A stretch of 60,000 nt of DNA from Liolophura sinensis (Eukaryota > Mollusca > Polyplacophora > Chitonida > Chitonidae): NCBI RefSeq assembly GCF_032854445.1, contig NC_088304.1, positions 9,871,704-9,931,703 on the forward strand, read 5' to 3'. Position 1 is the first letter of the stretch. Each line of letters starts with the position of its first letter. Under the pieces are notes generated by a model. That model ran no database searches. It worked only from the letters and a program-made list of their open reading frames with translations, and had not been told where the DNA came from. Of this stretch, positions 36,801-51,800 are shown piece by piece. The translations under genes and the position numbers were made by a program.

Positions 36801-39800
36801 CAGAAATGATAATCTACCACAGGTTAAAAAACTATCCAACCAGCCCTTGTATTTTTTTTATTGTAATTGTTATATTTCAACAGTTACATCAACCTTACTT
36901 TTGGCATCAAATTGTGTGGTTGAAGCTACCCTAATTCCTCAACCTTTTTGTACATAAAGGAGCAACATTCAGTGCAATTTATGCATGTTTTTAATTTGAT
37001 TTTGAAAACAAAACTACATCTGCTGGACTGGCCAATTCCAGGACATCACAAAAAGTACAGTTTTATCTGTCCACATGTCATCAAAATATGCTTGAATAAT
37101 CACCTAGCCAACATGCGAAAAGGTTGAATGAACAGGGTTTAATGGGGCTTGGGGTTTAACATCGTACTTAACAACTTTTCAGTCACATGACGATGAGGAG
37201 TCATCAGGTGTGTGTACATATACTGTGTCTCCTTGTGGCAAGTCCATGTGACTAAAGAGCTGCCGCCACTGAAGTATTATGCCCAAGACACCAGACATGA
37301 CACTCCACCCAGTCATATACTGTACGGACACAGGGCCAACCACTCCTGTCTCCTTGCCCTGAGCTCTCAGTGCTGAGCATCAAGAGAGGCAGCAACAGGT
37401 ATCTTTAGTATGACCTGACCCAGGTTTGATCATGGGTCTCCCAACCTCAAAGCAGATGCTCTAGCCATTAGGCCACCAAAGCGGTCCGCAAAGGTTGAAG
37501 AAACACATCTCATAATAATACTTTAGAAGATAAAGTGTAGACAGGTCAACTTTCATTGACTTTCATTGAAACAGAAGTGCATGAGCTTCGCATATCTTCC
37601 ATTAAGGCTTTTAATTTGTATTTTCATGGTGCTATTTCATGAATCTTATAATATAGATAATGTAGTAAATAAGTGAAAAGATGATGTATACAATTTGGTT
37701 TTAAAGGCTACTTTGCTGGGATTGAGAGAAAAACAGAAAATGATGATATTTATTTATTTATTTATTTGATTGGTGTTTTACGCCGTACTCAAGAATATAC
37801 TACTCACTCATAGGACGACAGCCAGCATTATGGTGGGAGGAAACTGGTCAGAGCAGGTTGCTGGCAGACCTTCCCACGGAAAATGATGATAAAAATGTTA
37901 CATATGCCCCAAACCTGTTTCTGAAGCTGTCGTCTTTTCTTCACGCTTTGCTTGCGCAACATCTGTTTGTACATGTAATTCTCCTTTTTCTTGGTCAGGT
38001 AGTAAAACTGGACACAGTCAGCCACACTCTGAAAATTCATACAGACTCCTTACTGCTTTCCCTTGTGATGTATTCACTAATTTATTTGACTGGTGTTTAA
38101 CCTTGTTCACAAGGTTTTTACACTTGGGTAATGGCTCTGATGGGTTTATAGCTTGGAAAAAATGCTGTTCAGAGTAAACCACAGACTTTTGTCAGGAATC
38201 TTATAATGCTACTGACCAGAGCCAAATTTTTATAACAAATCTTCAGTGTGTGTAAATATGCTGATTAATTTAAAGTAGAAAATTTCTGAAATTTATCCCT
38301 GCATGCACAGCAGTTAAATCTTGTACCTTGGCACACAAAACTGAAATCATTGCTACCACCTGTATAGATCAGACTTACCTTTCTTTCTAAACATGACGCT
38401 ATCAATGCAAAGTTTTTAGGCTGCTGGAGATACTTTTCCCTGAAAATCTGCTTTTCGGACACTGTCCATATATTATAATGTTTGGCTTCTTCAAAGTCCT
38501 GCATGGGATCTTCGATTAGTCCGTTGTAGTTGATGAAGCGCAAAGCTCGTTGCCGAGCATCCATCATCATTGGTGGGATAACCGCGTAGCTCCGCATTTT
38601 CTTGTCCTCCTCCTGTTACGAGGGTTACAACATTACCAGGATTCAGAGCAAAGGTGAATTCATTTTAATTTTTAGCGGAAAATTTCAAAGCTAACAATTA
38701 TGCTACCATCATCGGGGAAACCCCTGAAACCTAACATGAAACATTTTCTTCCCACTGAACAAATGGCAGTCAAATGTTTGATTTTCATTTATTTATTTGA
38801 TTTATGTTTTACGCCATACTCAAGAATATTTCACTTACACCACGACGACCAGCATTGAGGTAGGAGTAAACAGGAAAGTGTTGGCAAACCTTCCCATGTA
38901 TGACCAGAGAGGACGCCAGTATGAGCTGGACTGCAACGTACAGAGAACGCACTGTAACAATAGATGCTTCAGTAATGAAAGAGAAAACAAAAACAGCCTT
39001 AAGCTTATACTCACCTCCTGTTCATGTAATCCGTCCATAATCTGCTCTACCTCGGCCTCACTGCGAGCGTAACCAGCAATGCTGCTGCGAGAGCCAATCC
39101 GATTGGGCACATTGAACCTGACAAGGGGTATAACCAATCAAGGTTTGGATCAAGACTGTCGTTTAACAAACGTGTCACAAGACAGCTCTGAATGTCTTTG
39201 TCTGTAAAACTATGAAACTTACTGTAATTCTTCAGTCACCTCTGCAACCAGCAGTTGGAAACATTCTGAGACAACTATGATGTATACAAAAATAATTTGC
39301 ACAGCTTTAGGCATCTTTAGTGACGCACACAGATCTAGTTTTGCATCATTTTCATAATAACTATGCAAAAATTCCACTGAAAAAAATGCGTTAAGAGGTC
39401 GAAAAGGTTGATGAATTACAGTATTTAATTTGTGTTTTACAAAAGAATGAAAGTAAGGTTTGGATTAAAGGAGCCATTGAACAAACCTGCTTAATTTGTG
39501 TCTTGCTATACAATAAAAAATATTTCACTTCATGACTGTCATTGTTTATCTGCCTGAGCTCACAGGTGCCGAATTTCAACACGACATTGGTCTACAGGTT
39601 GCTGTCTTCATGAAGAAATCATTTGATGGATACATCAGAATTTAGCGATGACACCAGTTCACAAGTTTAAATTGTGTAATACATACTGTATTTCACTTTA
39701 TTTATTTCTTTATTTACATGATTTCTATTTATGCCGTACTCAAGAATATTTCACTTATATGATGGCGGCCAGCATTATGGTGGGTCGAAACCAGGCAGAG

Positions 39801-42800
39801 TCCAGGGGGGAACCCACGACCATCTGCAGGTTGCTGCCTGACTTTCCCACGTATGGCCACAGAGGAAGCCAGCAGGAGCTTTTATTTCACTTTAGGTTTG
39901 GCATGTAAAAATGCACTTCCAAAAGCACATAAAGGCTTTAAAATGACACTTCAGTTTTCCTAACAAGAAATTAACCAAACTTCAAAGAAATATCTCAACT
40001 AAATGAATTAGTCAGAATTAAGTTAAGATGTGTCATTTGAAAGTGCTAAACTTCAGCTGTATGATATTGGCCGGCTAGCAACCTGAAGCTGTATAATGCA
40101 TGTAAACATACCTCGGATATCTTTCCTTATCTTCGCGATTCTTCTTAATCTCTGGGAAAATTTTCTCATAAAATTCACGCATTCTGGTGTCTTTGGCTCT
40201 GAAAGGAAAAAATGCACCAGTAGTTTGTTAGCTTGGGATTCGTGTCGGCAAAAGCATTATTTGATCATATCATCTTGTTCAGTTATCACCATGATTACGA
40301 TGTCTCCTTGGTAGTGGAAAGTCTGAAAGCCGATTGAGTGAACTACATTAGGACAGGAACACACGAGAGAGCCTACTTACAGATCATTAAGATTTGAGAC
40401 TGTTAACAGAAAATTAAGCGTTCATAAATTTCTCTCAGTCTTAAACATTAAAATTAATGACACAATCAAGTATGCCTGAATAGAAACAATTGCATAAAAT
40501 AAACACATATCACAAGTTTTTGGCATGATTAAATCAAAACTGAAGAAAACACGACTTCTTTCGACAAGTACATGTAGGTCAACGTGACAATTCGCACCCA
40601 GGGAAACACGGCATTTGGAAAAAAAACAATTCATTTCTACTTTGCACTAAGTCCTTTACTCAAGTCCTTTCTGATTCCTGTTTCTGAACAAACAAGGGCA
40701 AATAACTTACTTCCTCTTTGCCCCATTTTCAATCTTCTCTGTTTTCTTGATCCAGACTTGCATGAGCTGGTCATAGCGCTGGGTGAGATAGCGATCCTGA
40801 AATAAGCCAGTCATACACAATCACAATAACCAAATTTCTTTCATTAAACCCAATGTAAAACTTTTTTAAAGCAATATTCCGAGGTCTTTTTATCGGTGGA
40901 GATCTTTTTATCGGTGAAGATACAGGGGAGAACATAAGATGAATACTTTAGACACATTTTTGTTTCACAATGCTGACTGTTTCACCATTTCTATATATGC
41001 AAATGATACAAAAATGAACATTTTACCATTTAGGACCTTAAACATCTGATCCTCAAACCCCTTTGACAGGTTCAAAAACGGTGATAACACATCAGTCCGT
41101 GTTACAGGACACAGCAAATGGGCCCACAAGCAAAATTTAACTATTTTGGGATGTTATTTTCTTTTACAGATATGGCAATTAGAGTAATCAGTAATTAGAG
41201 TGGGTCTGTCATTCAGTGCTCATTGTGACTTCATTACTGTAGAAAATTTGATGTACACCCCAACTCTTCAACCTTTTCAACTGCCTCTGCAGCCAATATT
41301 TTGAAACATTCTGAGAGGACTACTAGGTGTAAAGAAATAATTTGCAAAGTTTTATGAAGCTTGCATCTTCAATGACACAAATAATTGTATAATGTGTTTC
41401 ATAATAATCGTACGCATAAATTCCACAGAAAAAAGCATTTTAGTGATTGAAAAGGTTGGAGATTTACAGTAACTCCATTATTTATTTTGACTCATCAGTG
41501 CTTGCTGTTTTACTCTGTCTTCAATATTTTTAAACTCAGGATTGTCACATATGTTGCTGGGGTAAAGAGAACAGGTCCCAGGGGAGATTACTCAATCTCA
41601 CCTGGTGCCTAACAAACCTCTTTTTTCATATATTAACTCAGAGTAATTGTAAATATCACAAGGGGAAATATCCATTAGAGAGTATTTATAGAATTATTCA
41701 AGAAAATAATCCATTCATATGTATCTCTTAATGAATTGATATGTATGTACCGCCTACAGTGCAGTGCTGAAAACCTATTACAGGAAGATATCATAAATCA
41801 TACAGAAATCCCCCGATTCTCACTCTGATTTTTCTGGCATGGTGTTTTCTCTTAAAATGTAGAACCAATCTCCGCTTAAATAAAAGGTACCTGGAAAACA
41901 AAACACACAGGCTATTAATTTTGTTTTTGGACAAAAATACAGAAAGCAACAAAACCAGAGACAAGTTTACAAAGCAATTTTTTTGAGGACAGAACGACAT
42001 TTCATCTAACAAATCTGAACATGGTTAGATTAGTGCATACATCTGAACTTCATAATCGGATTGAATGAATGATTATGGCTTAACGCCAAATCGGCAACAA
42101 GGCTTGAATTTAAGGGTTTCAACTCACTAGCCAGGTAGGGCAAGAGGTCTTCAGATATTACCAGCCCTCAAAACTTCTGGAACTTCAGTTAACACACAAT
42201 AAGAATGGAGCGAGATCCTAGTGGAGCCACCAAATAAATGTACCATAAATAAGGTCATTTCCTTCTAACGTTGCAAGTCGGTAAATACAGTTTCACATGA
42301 ACTCATTCACGAGACACCCCTTATAGCACCTTGTGAATCAAATACTTTAGTGTTAATGCTACAGGTCGAAACATATTGAAAGTTCACAGTAACTGACAGT
42401 GACATTTTGTTGTCTTTTGTGGTGGGATCTTCTGTGTGTACCCTAATATTTCGGACACCTGATCTGCCCTCGCATATACGTGCAATTTTAACAGAGATAA
42501 AAAGTTTCTTTTTTCTCCCATGGTTAGATCATTTTATGACCGACATATCCATGTCTTTACTTTTTCAAAACACTGGGAGATAAATGTTATATTTGCTTTC
42601 AGCAGGACTAATATTAAAAGAAATAGGGCATCACTAATAAAATTCTCTCATTTACCAGAGACAATTCACATGGTCAAGTTAGTATGAAATTTCCTTAAAT
42701 ATTAATCAACACCAGGCCTACTCAACTGGTACATGTTGTGTTCAATTACCTCATCAATTTTCAGGAGGACCAAAATATAGATATTCATTACCATTTTACA

Positions 42801-45800
42801 CTTAACAGTGATACTTCAAATCAACACATATAGCAAAAGTTGCATGTACCAGGGCCTAGTCTGGCCTCAGAAGGGCAGGGGTGGAAATCACCGGGGAAGG
42901 GCACCTCATTGTTGAATATTTCGATTCTCACATTTTTAAGGGCCTCGGTTCCTACGGTTGACCTCCACCCAACGTGCACACCACAACATGTACCTAGCCT
43001 GAAAATTCAGTCTGAGGATGGCTTGTGTTTACTGATATGTGGAGAACTCTGCCATCTCAGATGACGTGCATCTGATCATCACACTGCATCATAGCTACCC
43101 CAGGCCATCATTAAAAGGTTGTTTGTTGTGGGTAACAGACCCTGTTTTTTGAAGTCAAGTCGGTCGGTCGATGTTTTTTTTAAAAAGTAAATCCAGGCCT
43201 GCATAATTTGAATGCTAATTGAATTATCACGAGTCAAATTTTTGTCACCTGCTTCAGGGCATACATTTCTGATTTTAAATGCTCTTTAAAAACTCATTGT
43301 CATTTTCATAACCAAGTTCTATCACACTGTCACATATTCCTTCTTGATTCTGGATCCAACATTAAATTTGAGTAAATTTACGAACTTTAAATCTGAACAA
43401 CTGAAGTTCAAGGGCATTCATTGCTTTCGCCACTTGGCGAAGGGACGCCAATTTGCTTTCGCCACACAGAAATTGTATTCGCAAAAATTAATTTGGCGAA
43501 TGGCTAGTCGAAGTCTAGCGACTAAGTAGATAATCCGAGTCTTATAATGAATTCGGGCTGTTTTTTTTTTCTTTTTTTTTTTTTGAAGCAAAGGGCACTT
43601 CAAGGGAACGGCAGTGTCCAATTAGGGCTGGATTAGGCCCTGTGTACATACTGTTAAAATATCACCTGGCTAAAATGTATTACACTTTATTTTTTCAATG
43701 AGATTTCATTGAATAAAATGTAAGACAAACTGACGATAGGCCTACTAAGCAAATGTATGTTGTGAATCCTGGTAGCCACCTTGAGAAGTCAGTACCCCTC
43801 AACTCTTTTTCTTTGGCGGTTCCGCCACATGAATAAACCGCCACACAGCGAAATTCAACTTTATCCAACTTAATTCATCCTTTACAAATGGTGCTGGCCA
43901 CGGACAAACATGGAGGCAGTTGCTATGACATCGTGTTCTGCGCAGCTCTTACCTAGACTCGTACCTTTCTATGATGTACCTTATATGCTAGTTTGATGGA
44001 AAGGTACAAATGTGCGTGTTTTCATCCAACACCATTGAACAGAATCTTTTTCGTTTAGCTCTCTAAAAAATAGGACGCATTGGAAGTATTCCATTATAGT
44101 TTTACGAACGTTTCATCTCCACAATTTTGTCTACCATAATTTTTACTAGTCAAAGCAGACAAGTGGTTTCAAAATCATACTAGCCCGACGGCTATTTTCA
44201 CTCACCACGGACCCACCTATTCTAATTTTGAGCACTGGGCAATAGTTCAACCCTATTGTGGCGAGATAATCGGACTGAAGATGAACTGCAAAGTGCTTAC
44301 TTTCTCTGGTTTTCATGGTCCAGAAAAACAAATCTGCATGTCCTTAGATTAGCGAACATATCTAACTTCATAATCGGATTGAAGGAAAAACTTCAAAGTA
44401 CTTACTTCCTCTTGTTTTCATGGTACACTATAGTGTCTGAAGGCTGGTTATACAGTGGCTGAAAAACAAAAATCAGTAAATGTGATTATGTGCAACCATG
44501 TCCTCCAACACAACGCACAAAGTATTCTGACTGCTACTATAATCTAACCAAATCTGATGATGTTCTTGACTAGAATAAACCTGTAGAAACCGTGGAAATA
44601 AAGGGACATAGCTCTACAGTCTGGATCTCAAAAACATCTAAGGGTTTTTATCTAAACCAACCATTTGAAGCCATGAAAAATTAAGACGTAATATATATTA
44701 ATCTTCTATGACATAAATTATACACCATTCACCACTCACCAGTTCTATACTTTGGCCCAGCTTGGAGAGCAAGTTGTGAGCATCATCAGCTTTTTTCTGC
44801 AAATAGAAAATGTGGCCTCAGTATAATCAAGACAGAAAAACCTAACGATAGTTTCTACTCTACATTTGCTAGACACCTCCACCATCAACTCAAATGTGCC
44901 ATACTTCATGACTATAAATTCATTCATGTATTTGACTGGAGTTTCCTGCTGTTCTCAAGAATAATGGCTAAAATAATCTGCTAAAGAATATGTGAAACAC
45001 AGTATACTGACACTGGGTTGGCCTGCTCATGGTCTGTTTTCAGGTTGAGCACAGAAAGGTAATTCAGAAAAATTACTGAAGTTGCAGCTTTTAAATCTAT
45101 GGTATAATGACTAGAGTCTCCAAGTGGCAAAGTACATGAGACCATTTGGACACAACCATTTGTAATTCATAAATATTGACTCTTTAATTAGCTTAATTAT
45201 TCCTCTGATAGTGCTGCATGTCACACTCAAGAATTTATCACTTACATGACGGCTGTCAGTTTAATGGAGGAGGAAACCAGAGTGCCCAGCAATAAATCAC
45301 TCATGTGTGATAAGTCACTCATGTATGAAACTAAACTTCAAAGGTCAAAATCACACTTTTTGACCTGAGAGGCAACCACTGAAAACTCTCAAATGCTCAT
45401 GGGCAACCATGATAGCTAAAGCCACTTGCCCAGAAAGAAACTGAAGGTGCCTTGGGCATGTTGTCATGTGCTAATTTCAACTTGGTCATTAGGCCTTGAA
45501 AATACTAACCCTATTCTCAGCATATATAATCTGTGGTATGCTCTGGAGTTTGGAGTCTGGCACAGGTGGCTTGGGACTGGCTGGTTTCTCTTCTGGGGGC
45601 TTAACCGCAGCTTCTTCCAACTCGCGCTGTCAAACACAAAACATGCGGCTGAAGTATGAATGAATGATTATGGCTTAATGCCACTTTGGCAATATTGCCG
45701 TCAAATCATGGCCACGGTTAGGTATTTCAAGAATTGTGACTTTGGTCATGCCCCACTTACGACATGCAGAATCTTTTCCAGGATCATCAAGGAAAAAAAC

Positions 45801-48800
45801 ATAGGATGTTCACAATCGTCAAAGCTTGGATTACATTCCAACCTCAACAGATTCAGCAATTAAATTTCTCATTGTTCCATAAGTGCAAACTCTAACAAAT
45901 GTAACAAAGAAATTTATATAAACCCTTGATTCAAACAAAATCTGAACAAAGCTGTAAGGGTACTGTCAATCCATTTTCATTAACAAACCTGCTTTGTCCT
46001 GAGCTTTCGGATTTTATCGTCAACTTTGGCAATTTCCCTGTCCACCTTGGAGATAGACTGGAGTATGTTTTCTCGACTCGAGCTTGTCTCCTCTGAAGGG
46101 AGTGTTGGAGATATTGCTTCTACCTGGGGGTTGTATGCTGGCTCCTGTGGGGAAACAAGGGAGACTACTCTTCAGAAAACAGTTAGTCTTCAGAAATGAT
46201 CTCTGTGAAATGTAGTCAAATGCTGTAATGACGATTTACATGCTTTTTTTGTTCTATTTTTTAAAATTATTTGCATGTAGTTGACCCAGATCAACATCTT
46301 AAACTCAGCAGTTTCTAACATTATTATTTTCATTACACTGCCGCATTTGATATCCTGAAATTATCAACTGAAATATAAAAAGATATTTCTAAATTTGAAT
46401 TTATTATTTTTTTTTCTCTTTGCAACTATGATCAAATAATCGAAACTAAGAAAAGACTTTGACTAAAAATTGTGACTTTGAAAAACTTTAAGTTCCAGAA
46501 CATACCCTTTTTATCTCCGGTTCTCTGATGTCAATCCTTAGCGGCTGTGACAGGTCAGGCCTGTCCACACGCGCTCGTTTGGGCAAGTGAGGGGCGGAGT
46601 CCAGGTGACCATGGGCCGAGCCCATGTCGTGGTAGCCATACTGGTCGCCTCCCCTAGAAACATGAATGACAGCTTCAGAAGATAACAACTGTTTTTATAT
46701 CTTTCCAACTTTTTTGTGTTTTGTGAGCATTTGGGCATAATTTCTGTATACACTGTTAAGATTATACTCTGTTGCGTCAAAAAGTAGCAGTCTCCTTTAC
46801 CTGTCATGCTCCATATGTGAGGGCTGCAGCAGTGTGGGACGTCGCCGGATCTGACCATAATCCCCATCACGATAATGGTCACGATAGTCCCGCCTCTGTT
46901 CAGCCTGTCAATCCATAAACACAGCTTCATCAAATACATACATACATACATTCATACATATGTATACATATGAAAAAGCTTCTGATGAAATTACACCCGA
47001 AACAGCAAGAACTGGATTTGAACACATGGCCTCAGCCTCAATCGTAGCAAGCTCAAGCCATCTGAGCACAGGAACCCTAAATAAATATATAGAAGTTTAG
47101 CTACAAACAGATCTATACAACTGGCACATGTCATTCAATACACATGGGTTACCATTCATCTCATATACATATACAATATATATAAACAACTGTAAAGCAG
47201 TGACTTTCAGCTTCATCTAAAAACTTTAGTTTGACAGTTTTAACAACGGAACCAAAAAAATTCTCCAATCCGCTTGCAAATATGTGTGCTTAGTTACGAA
47301 AAGTTAAATGTACTCCAATTCCAGATGAATGAAATCTGACTTTTTAAAATAATACAAAGGAAGATTTACAAAATGTAATACGACTCAATGTGCACATCGT
47401 TAAGTCAAACGTAACACTGCATTAAGTGGCGTGAACAGCTGATCGAGATCTTTTCAAAAAGTTCAAAGAAACACCTTCCCTATGTGAACCTCAACACCAT
47501 ACACCCTTAACATGACTGCGCACATCTAGGTGGTGCGCTCAACCCTCCATTTCCGCTCTAAAACCCAAAATCTTGAGTTGGGCTTTCACAGTTGTTAAAG
47601 AATGGACGTTTAGTGATCCAAAAATTGTACATGCACATGGGACAAGAGAAGCAGATAATTAAAAGAGACCTTACAAATGGCGTGTCCAGCCTACCCACCT
47701 GGTACTGCTCCCTGTAGACTCCATAGGCAGCTGTCTGGGGGTGGCTCATCCCATACCTGCTCGAGGGGTCGTGAGGGTAGGAGTACACCCCTGCCCTTGC
47801 CAGCCCCGCATTGGAGGGGCTGGTGGAGGAGTGAGGCCGCTTGTAGGGGGAACTCACATCTCCAGGGGTGCTGGTGGGGGCTCTACAACAAAGCAACATT
47901 AATTTGCTTTCTGTTAATTAGTCATTTATTTTGATTGGGGTTTTACACAGCTCTTGAAAATATTTTTTATTCCAGTGTTGTATAACACCATACACCATAA
48001 TTTCTCACTTATTCGAAGACCGTATGGGTGGAGGAAACTGTAGTGCTCAAAGTTAAACCTTTGACCATTGGTGAGTTACTGAACAGCTTTCCCGTATGCA
48101 ACACCCACCACAATGGAGCGGACATCTGGTCTGCAACAAACATTAGACTACCCAACAGGTACATGAGCACTGGTCACTTAAAGTCACAAAGTCCCCGTAA
48201 ATAGTGAAACAAAGAGTGGAGAAATCTACAAAATTCCTGTCTAAGGACAGGTTAGAACCTTCACCTTGAGTAGAATCATTGGGGTTTTGACTTGCACTCA
48301 ATCAGGCCTTATTTTGTCAAAGTCTGGAATGAAGAGTGTACTACCTTTTCCACAAAAATCAGTTGATGTAACTGTTCATTCTGATGTACAGAATTTTTGA
48401 GTACCCCATTCGTTACCAGAACATGCAAGTCAAAACTCACTGAAACTCATAGTGGCAGATTAATTACATACATTTACAGTGTCAAATTTTCTAACCAAAA
48501 TACATACATGCAAGAAGTTCCCATGGATATGCAAGTGATAAATTTTACATTTAGGACTGATAAGAGTAGACAAAAAATGAGAAAATATCAAGCCAGACTG
48601 GGCTTTGTATTACATAACCAGTCATCATTCTCATTAATTCTGCCTCCCCAACTGCTTAACCAAACTACTGTTCTCACCCAAAAACAAGGCATGCTTCAGA
48701 ATATAGGTTTAATATGGAATCGCTTGGGTTAATGGATGGGGAATACTAGGTCATGCCCATTACAAACCACTGCACACCATTTGGTACCCAGGCTAGAGAA

Positions 48801-51800
48801 TCTTTTCCATCAAAATGACCTGAAATGTTGTTCTACCATCCGCTAACCTCTATTATTAAAAACAATTAGCTTTGGCCATTTTGGCTCATTTACAAAGACT
48901 ACATGCTCTGAAATCCAGATTTCCCTAACAATCAATCAGCTGAAAACTCTCATCCCTGGAAACCTGACAAAATAAAATATCCTGATTTTAACAGCAACAG
49001 ACAAACCAGTGAAAGCTGCTTTTGTGTCTGTCACTTTACTGGTCAAGGATAAGTAGAGTCCTGGCAAGAAACCATCCTTCTGAGTGCCTGGCACAGGCCC
49101 CAGTTAAACTGGCCCATTCAATCATTCATCATATGGAAACAAATGCAAATTAAAATAATAATACAATAACCTGTTACTGTAGATGCAACTTCATAAATTC
49201 ACTATTCCACCGACCTTCAAACGTTCACACTCCAGTTATGCATGAACAGTATATATGGATGCCTTGGTGTGTTACAGAGAGCTACATGTAGCAATGATAT
49301 TACATATATGCAAGTATTTTTGAAACTCTAAACAGGATATAATGTGACATAATGCGTCATACAAACTATTACATAAGCCAGAATACACACAAACAAAAAA
49401 AAATAAACCAGAAAACCCAATTAGTTTAAATATCCTACAAATACAAAAAGTTTGGTTATGATTTCAAAAAAAAAAAAATGCAAATGACATGGTTTTCTAG
49501 GTAAACTTCTCAACATATGCTATTCTAAAGCACTTGTGTAGCTTATAGATTATGATTTCTAGTCCTGAAAAACAAATATTAGGTATTAGGTGACAGCTCA
49601 GGTATTTGTTTCCAGTGAAGTACACATGTAATGAGCAGGCTTTGTAGAAATTAACCTCACGCATACAATAAACATGCACACTACGCAAAATACTGCTATC
49701 AGAAAAACACAATAATCCTACATGTATCCATGCAACATTGATGTTAAAATCTGATTAGCCAAGAGAACATTTTATCTACACGACAGACCAAATAATCAAC
49801 AATACACTAGACACACAAACACTGTCACTTCAGGTTCAACAGCAGACTTTCAGTATCCCACACACCAAACCAGGAAGTAGGCATGATCACGTCAGCTACT
49901 TCATACTGCCTTCCCCCTTACATCCGCCTGAACCAGTTCCAACTAGTACAGCTGTTTAAAAAACATTCTGAAATTCTAACAAGCAAAAATATACACTGGT
50001 CCACTTCTGATGATCTTTCGCATAAAACCAGATGGTTTAAAGTTTCTTAAAACCTTACAGTCTGAAAAAGTCTTCAGACCAAAGATTCACATGACCATGT
50101 CTGTTGGTGATGAAGAATAATTCAGCTATGTTTTTACCATTCCGCAAAGTGGTCATTATCATGAAATAGTTAAGAGATTATCATGTGCAGGTACACACTG
50201 CATCAATTTTATTTATTTATTTGACTGAAATTTTACACTCATCATACTCAAGAGTATTTCACATACATGGCGATGGCAGACATTACAGAGCAGTGGAATT
50301 TATATATTTATTAAGAATATTTCACTGTATGACAGCAACCATCGCCACCCGCAGCACATCACATCCAAGATGCATTTTTGTTTCTGTGTTGGGAAACCTA
50401 CAGTGAAAGCAGCTATAGACCACTGGCCCCCATTTCCTCTGCAGTACCATCCTCTCCATAGCACACCATTTTCAAACACATCAAACAAGTCAAGGCATCG
50501 GCTGCCAAAAAGGTCACTGTCTTGGAGGGTTGGTTGGTTTATGCCCACTGAACACATTAATAATGATGGCAGTTTTAAAGTTTTATGTGCGTAAATATAT
50601 AAATAAATAATTTGGATATTGTGTGATAATGAAGAGCTATGCAATTTTGGTACTGATTACATATCCCCTACCCTACAGTAACCACATCCATATCTCCAGT
50701 TGTATGTACACCAAATGTGACAGATCCATCAAGAGAAATTTACCCAACTAGGCCAAAAGAACATTAAACATACATGTACATTTGTTGGGGAATAACGTGA
50801 CCAGTCCTGCAAAAAAGGGCTCTACTCTAAATATCTGATTGAAATTTTGACATATATTTCTTCTTTATATTTCATTAAATATGAATTTCTTTAAATTTCT
50901 GTTCTTTTCATAAGCCTGCATTACAAAAAAAAAAAATTCCTTCCAACCTATGCTATCTTTTCTGTTGGAATACACTCAACTAAGGATTGCTTAAAGATGA
51001 TTCCAGAAGCCTTAAAAGTTACTGCACAGTAATACCACTGCATCATTTCCTAACTCATTCAGATTCTTACAATGTTATTCTTGAAACTAATAATATCGGA
51101 CCTTGAATCTGTCAAACAAACAGAAATCCAAAGAGCAAATATGTACATTGTATCAGACTAAATTGTACAGCATGTTTCTGCAAATCATTTAACAGTAGGT
51201 GAATCGCACTATAGCCAGAAGCACTTCATTCTTGGTGATATTATAAGACATCTGAGAACCTCAAGGCAGACTTTCAGGCAGCTAGGCCTACTTGAACTGT
51301 GTGGGTAGAAAAAGAATGGTGCTAATGAAGGTTGTCTTGGAAGGGCCTGGCTGCCATAATGGACACACATTAACAGCCAGCAAGGCTATCAAAGAACTCG
51401 TCTGTAGGAGACACATGAATGCAAACCTTCACCTCAACACAAGAAGTATTTAAACATTTACGTTAACATGGATTCTATTCCACAAAAGGTGAAGTTATGA
51501 ATTTGGTAATTTACAGCAATTAACACACATGGATGGCTTTAAGTATCCCTTAACATTGATTCTATTATACACATTACACTACATGTAAATTGTGAATCCT
51601 TTAATTTATGACAATTAATTCAACACACAGCATCAACGATGGAACATTCCTTTTGTGTTACTGTGCTTTACAAGTATGCAATACCGCAGCTCAAGGCTTG
51701 CAGTACTTTCTGAGGTACCATTCGTAACATTTACCTTAACACTGATTAAAATGCACAAGAGGCCAAGCTGTGGATTTTGTAATTTAGAGTAATCAATATG

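Larger units (their letters stand above)
36570..37914 (-). other. NCOR: NCOR intron 14 (1.3 kb)
   Basis: Carries three SINE-like elements (36612-36806, 37145-37490, 37748-37884) that make up about half of it. No gene. Confidence 0.75.
39118..40111 (-). other. NCOR: NCOR intron 11 (1.0 kb)
   Basis: Holds a SINE-like copy at 39696-39884. A segment near 39230-39430 ('cttcagtcacctctgcaacc...attttgaaacattctgagac') recurs in intron 9 near 41265-41470, so an unnamed dispersed repeat is present. Confidence 0.65.
41891..44405 (-). other. NCOR: NCOR intron 8 (2.5 kb)
   Basis: Non-coding apart from the candidate micro-exon at 44301-44333. It also holds a duplicated intron segment ('cataatcggattgaa' at about 42050 and 44375), a short repeat at 42062-42130, a TTCGCCA/TGGCGAA-rich patch at 43422-43530 and poly-T runs near 43560. 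Confidence 0.6.

Noticed and set aside
44746-44927. Reading exon 7 as part of a longer ORF upstream
   Set aside because: The family alignment and the TTTGCAG acceptor place the exon start at 44796; the extension is intron.
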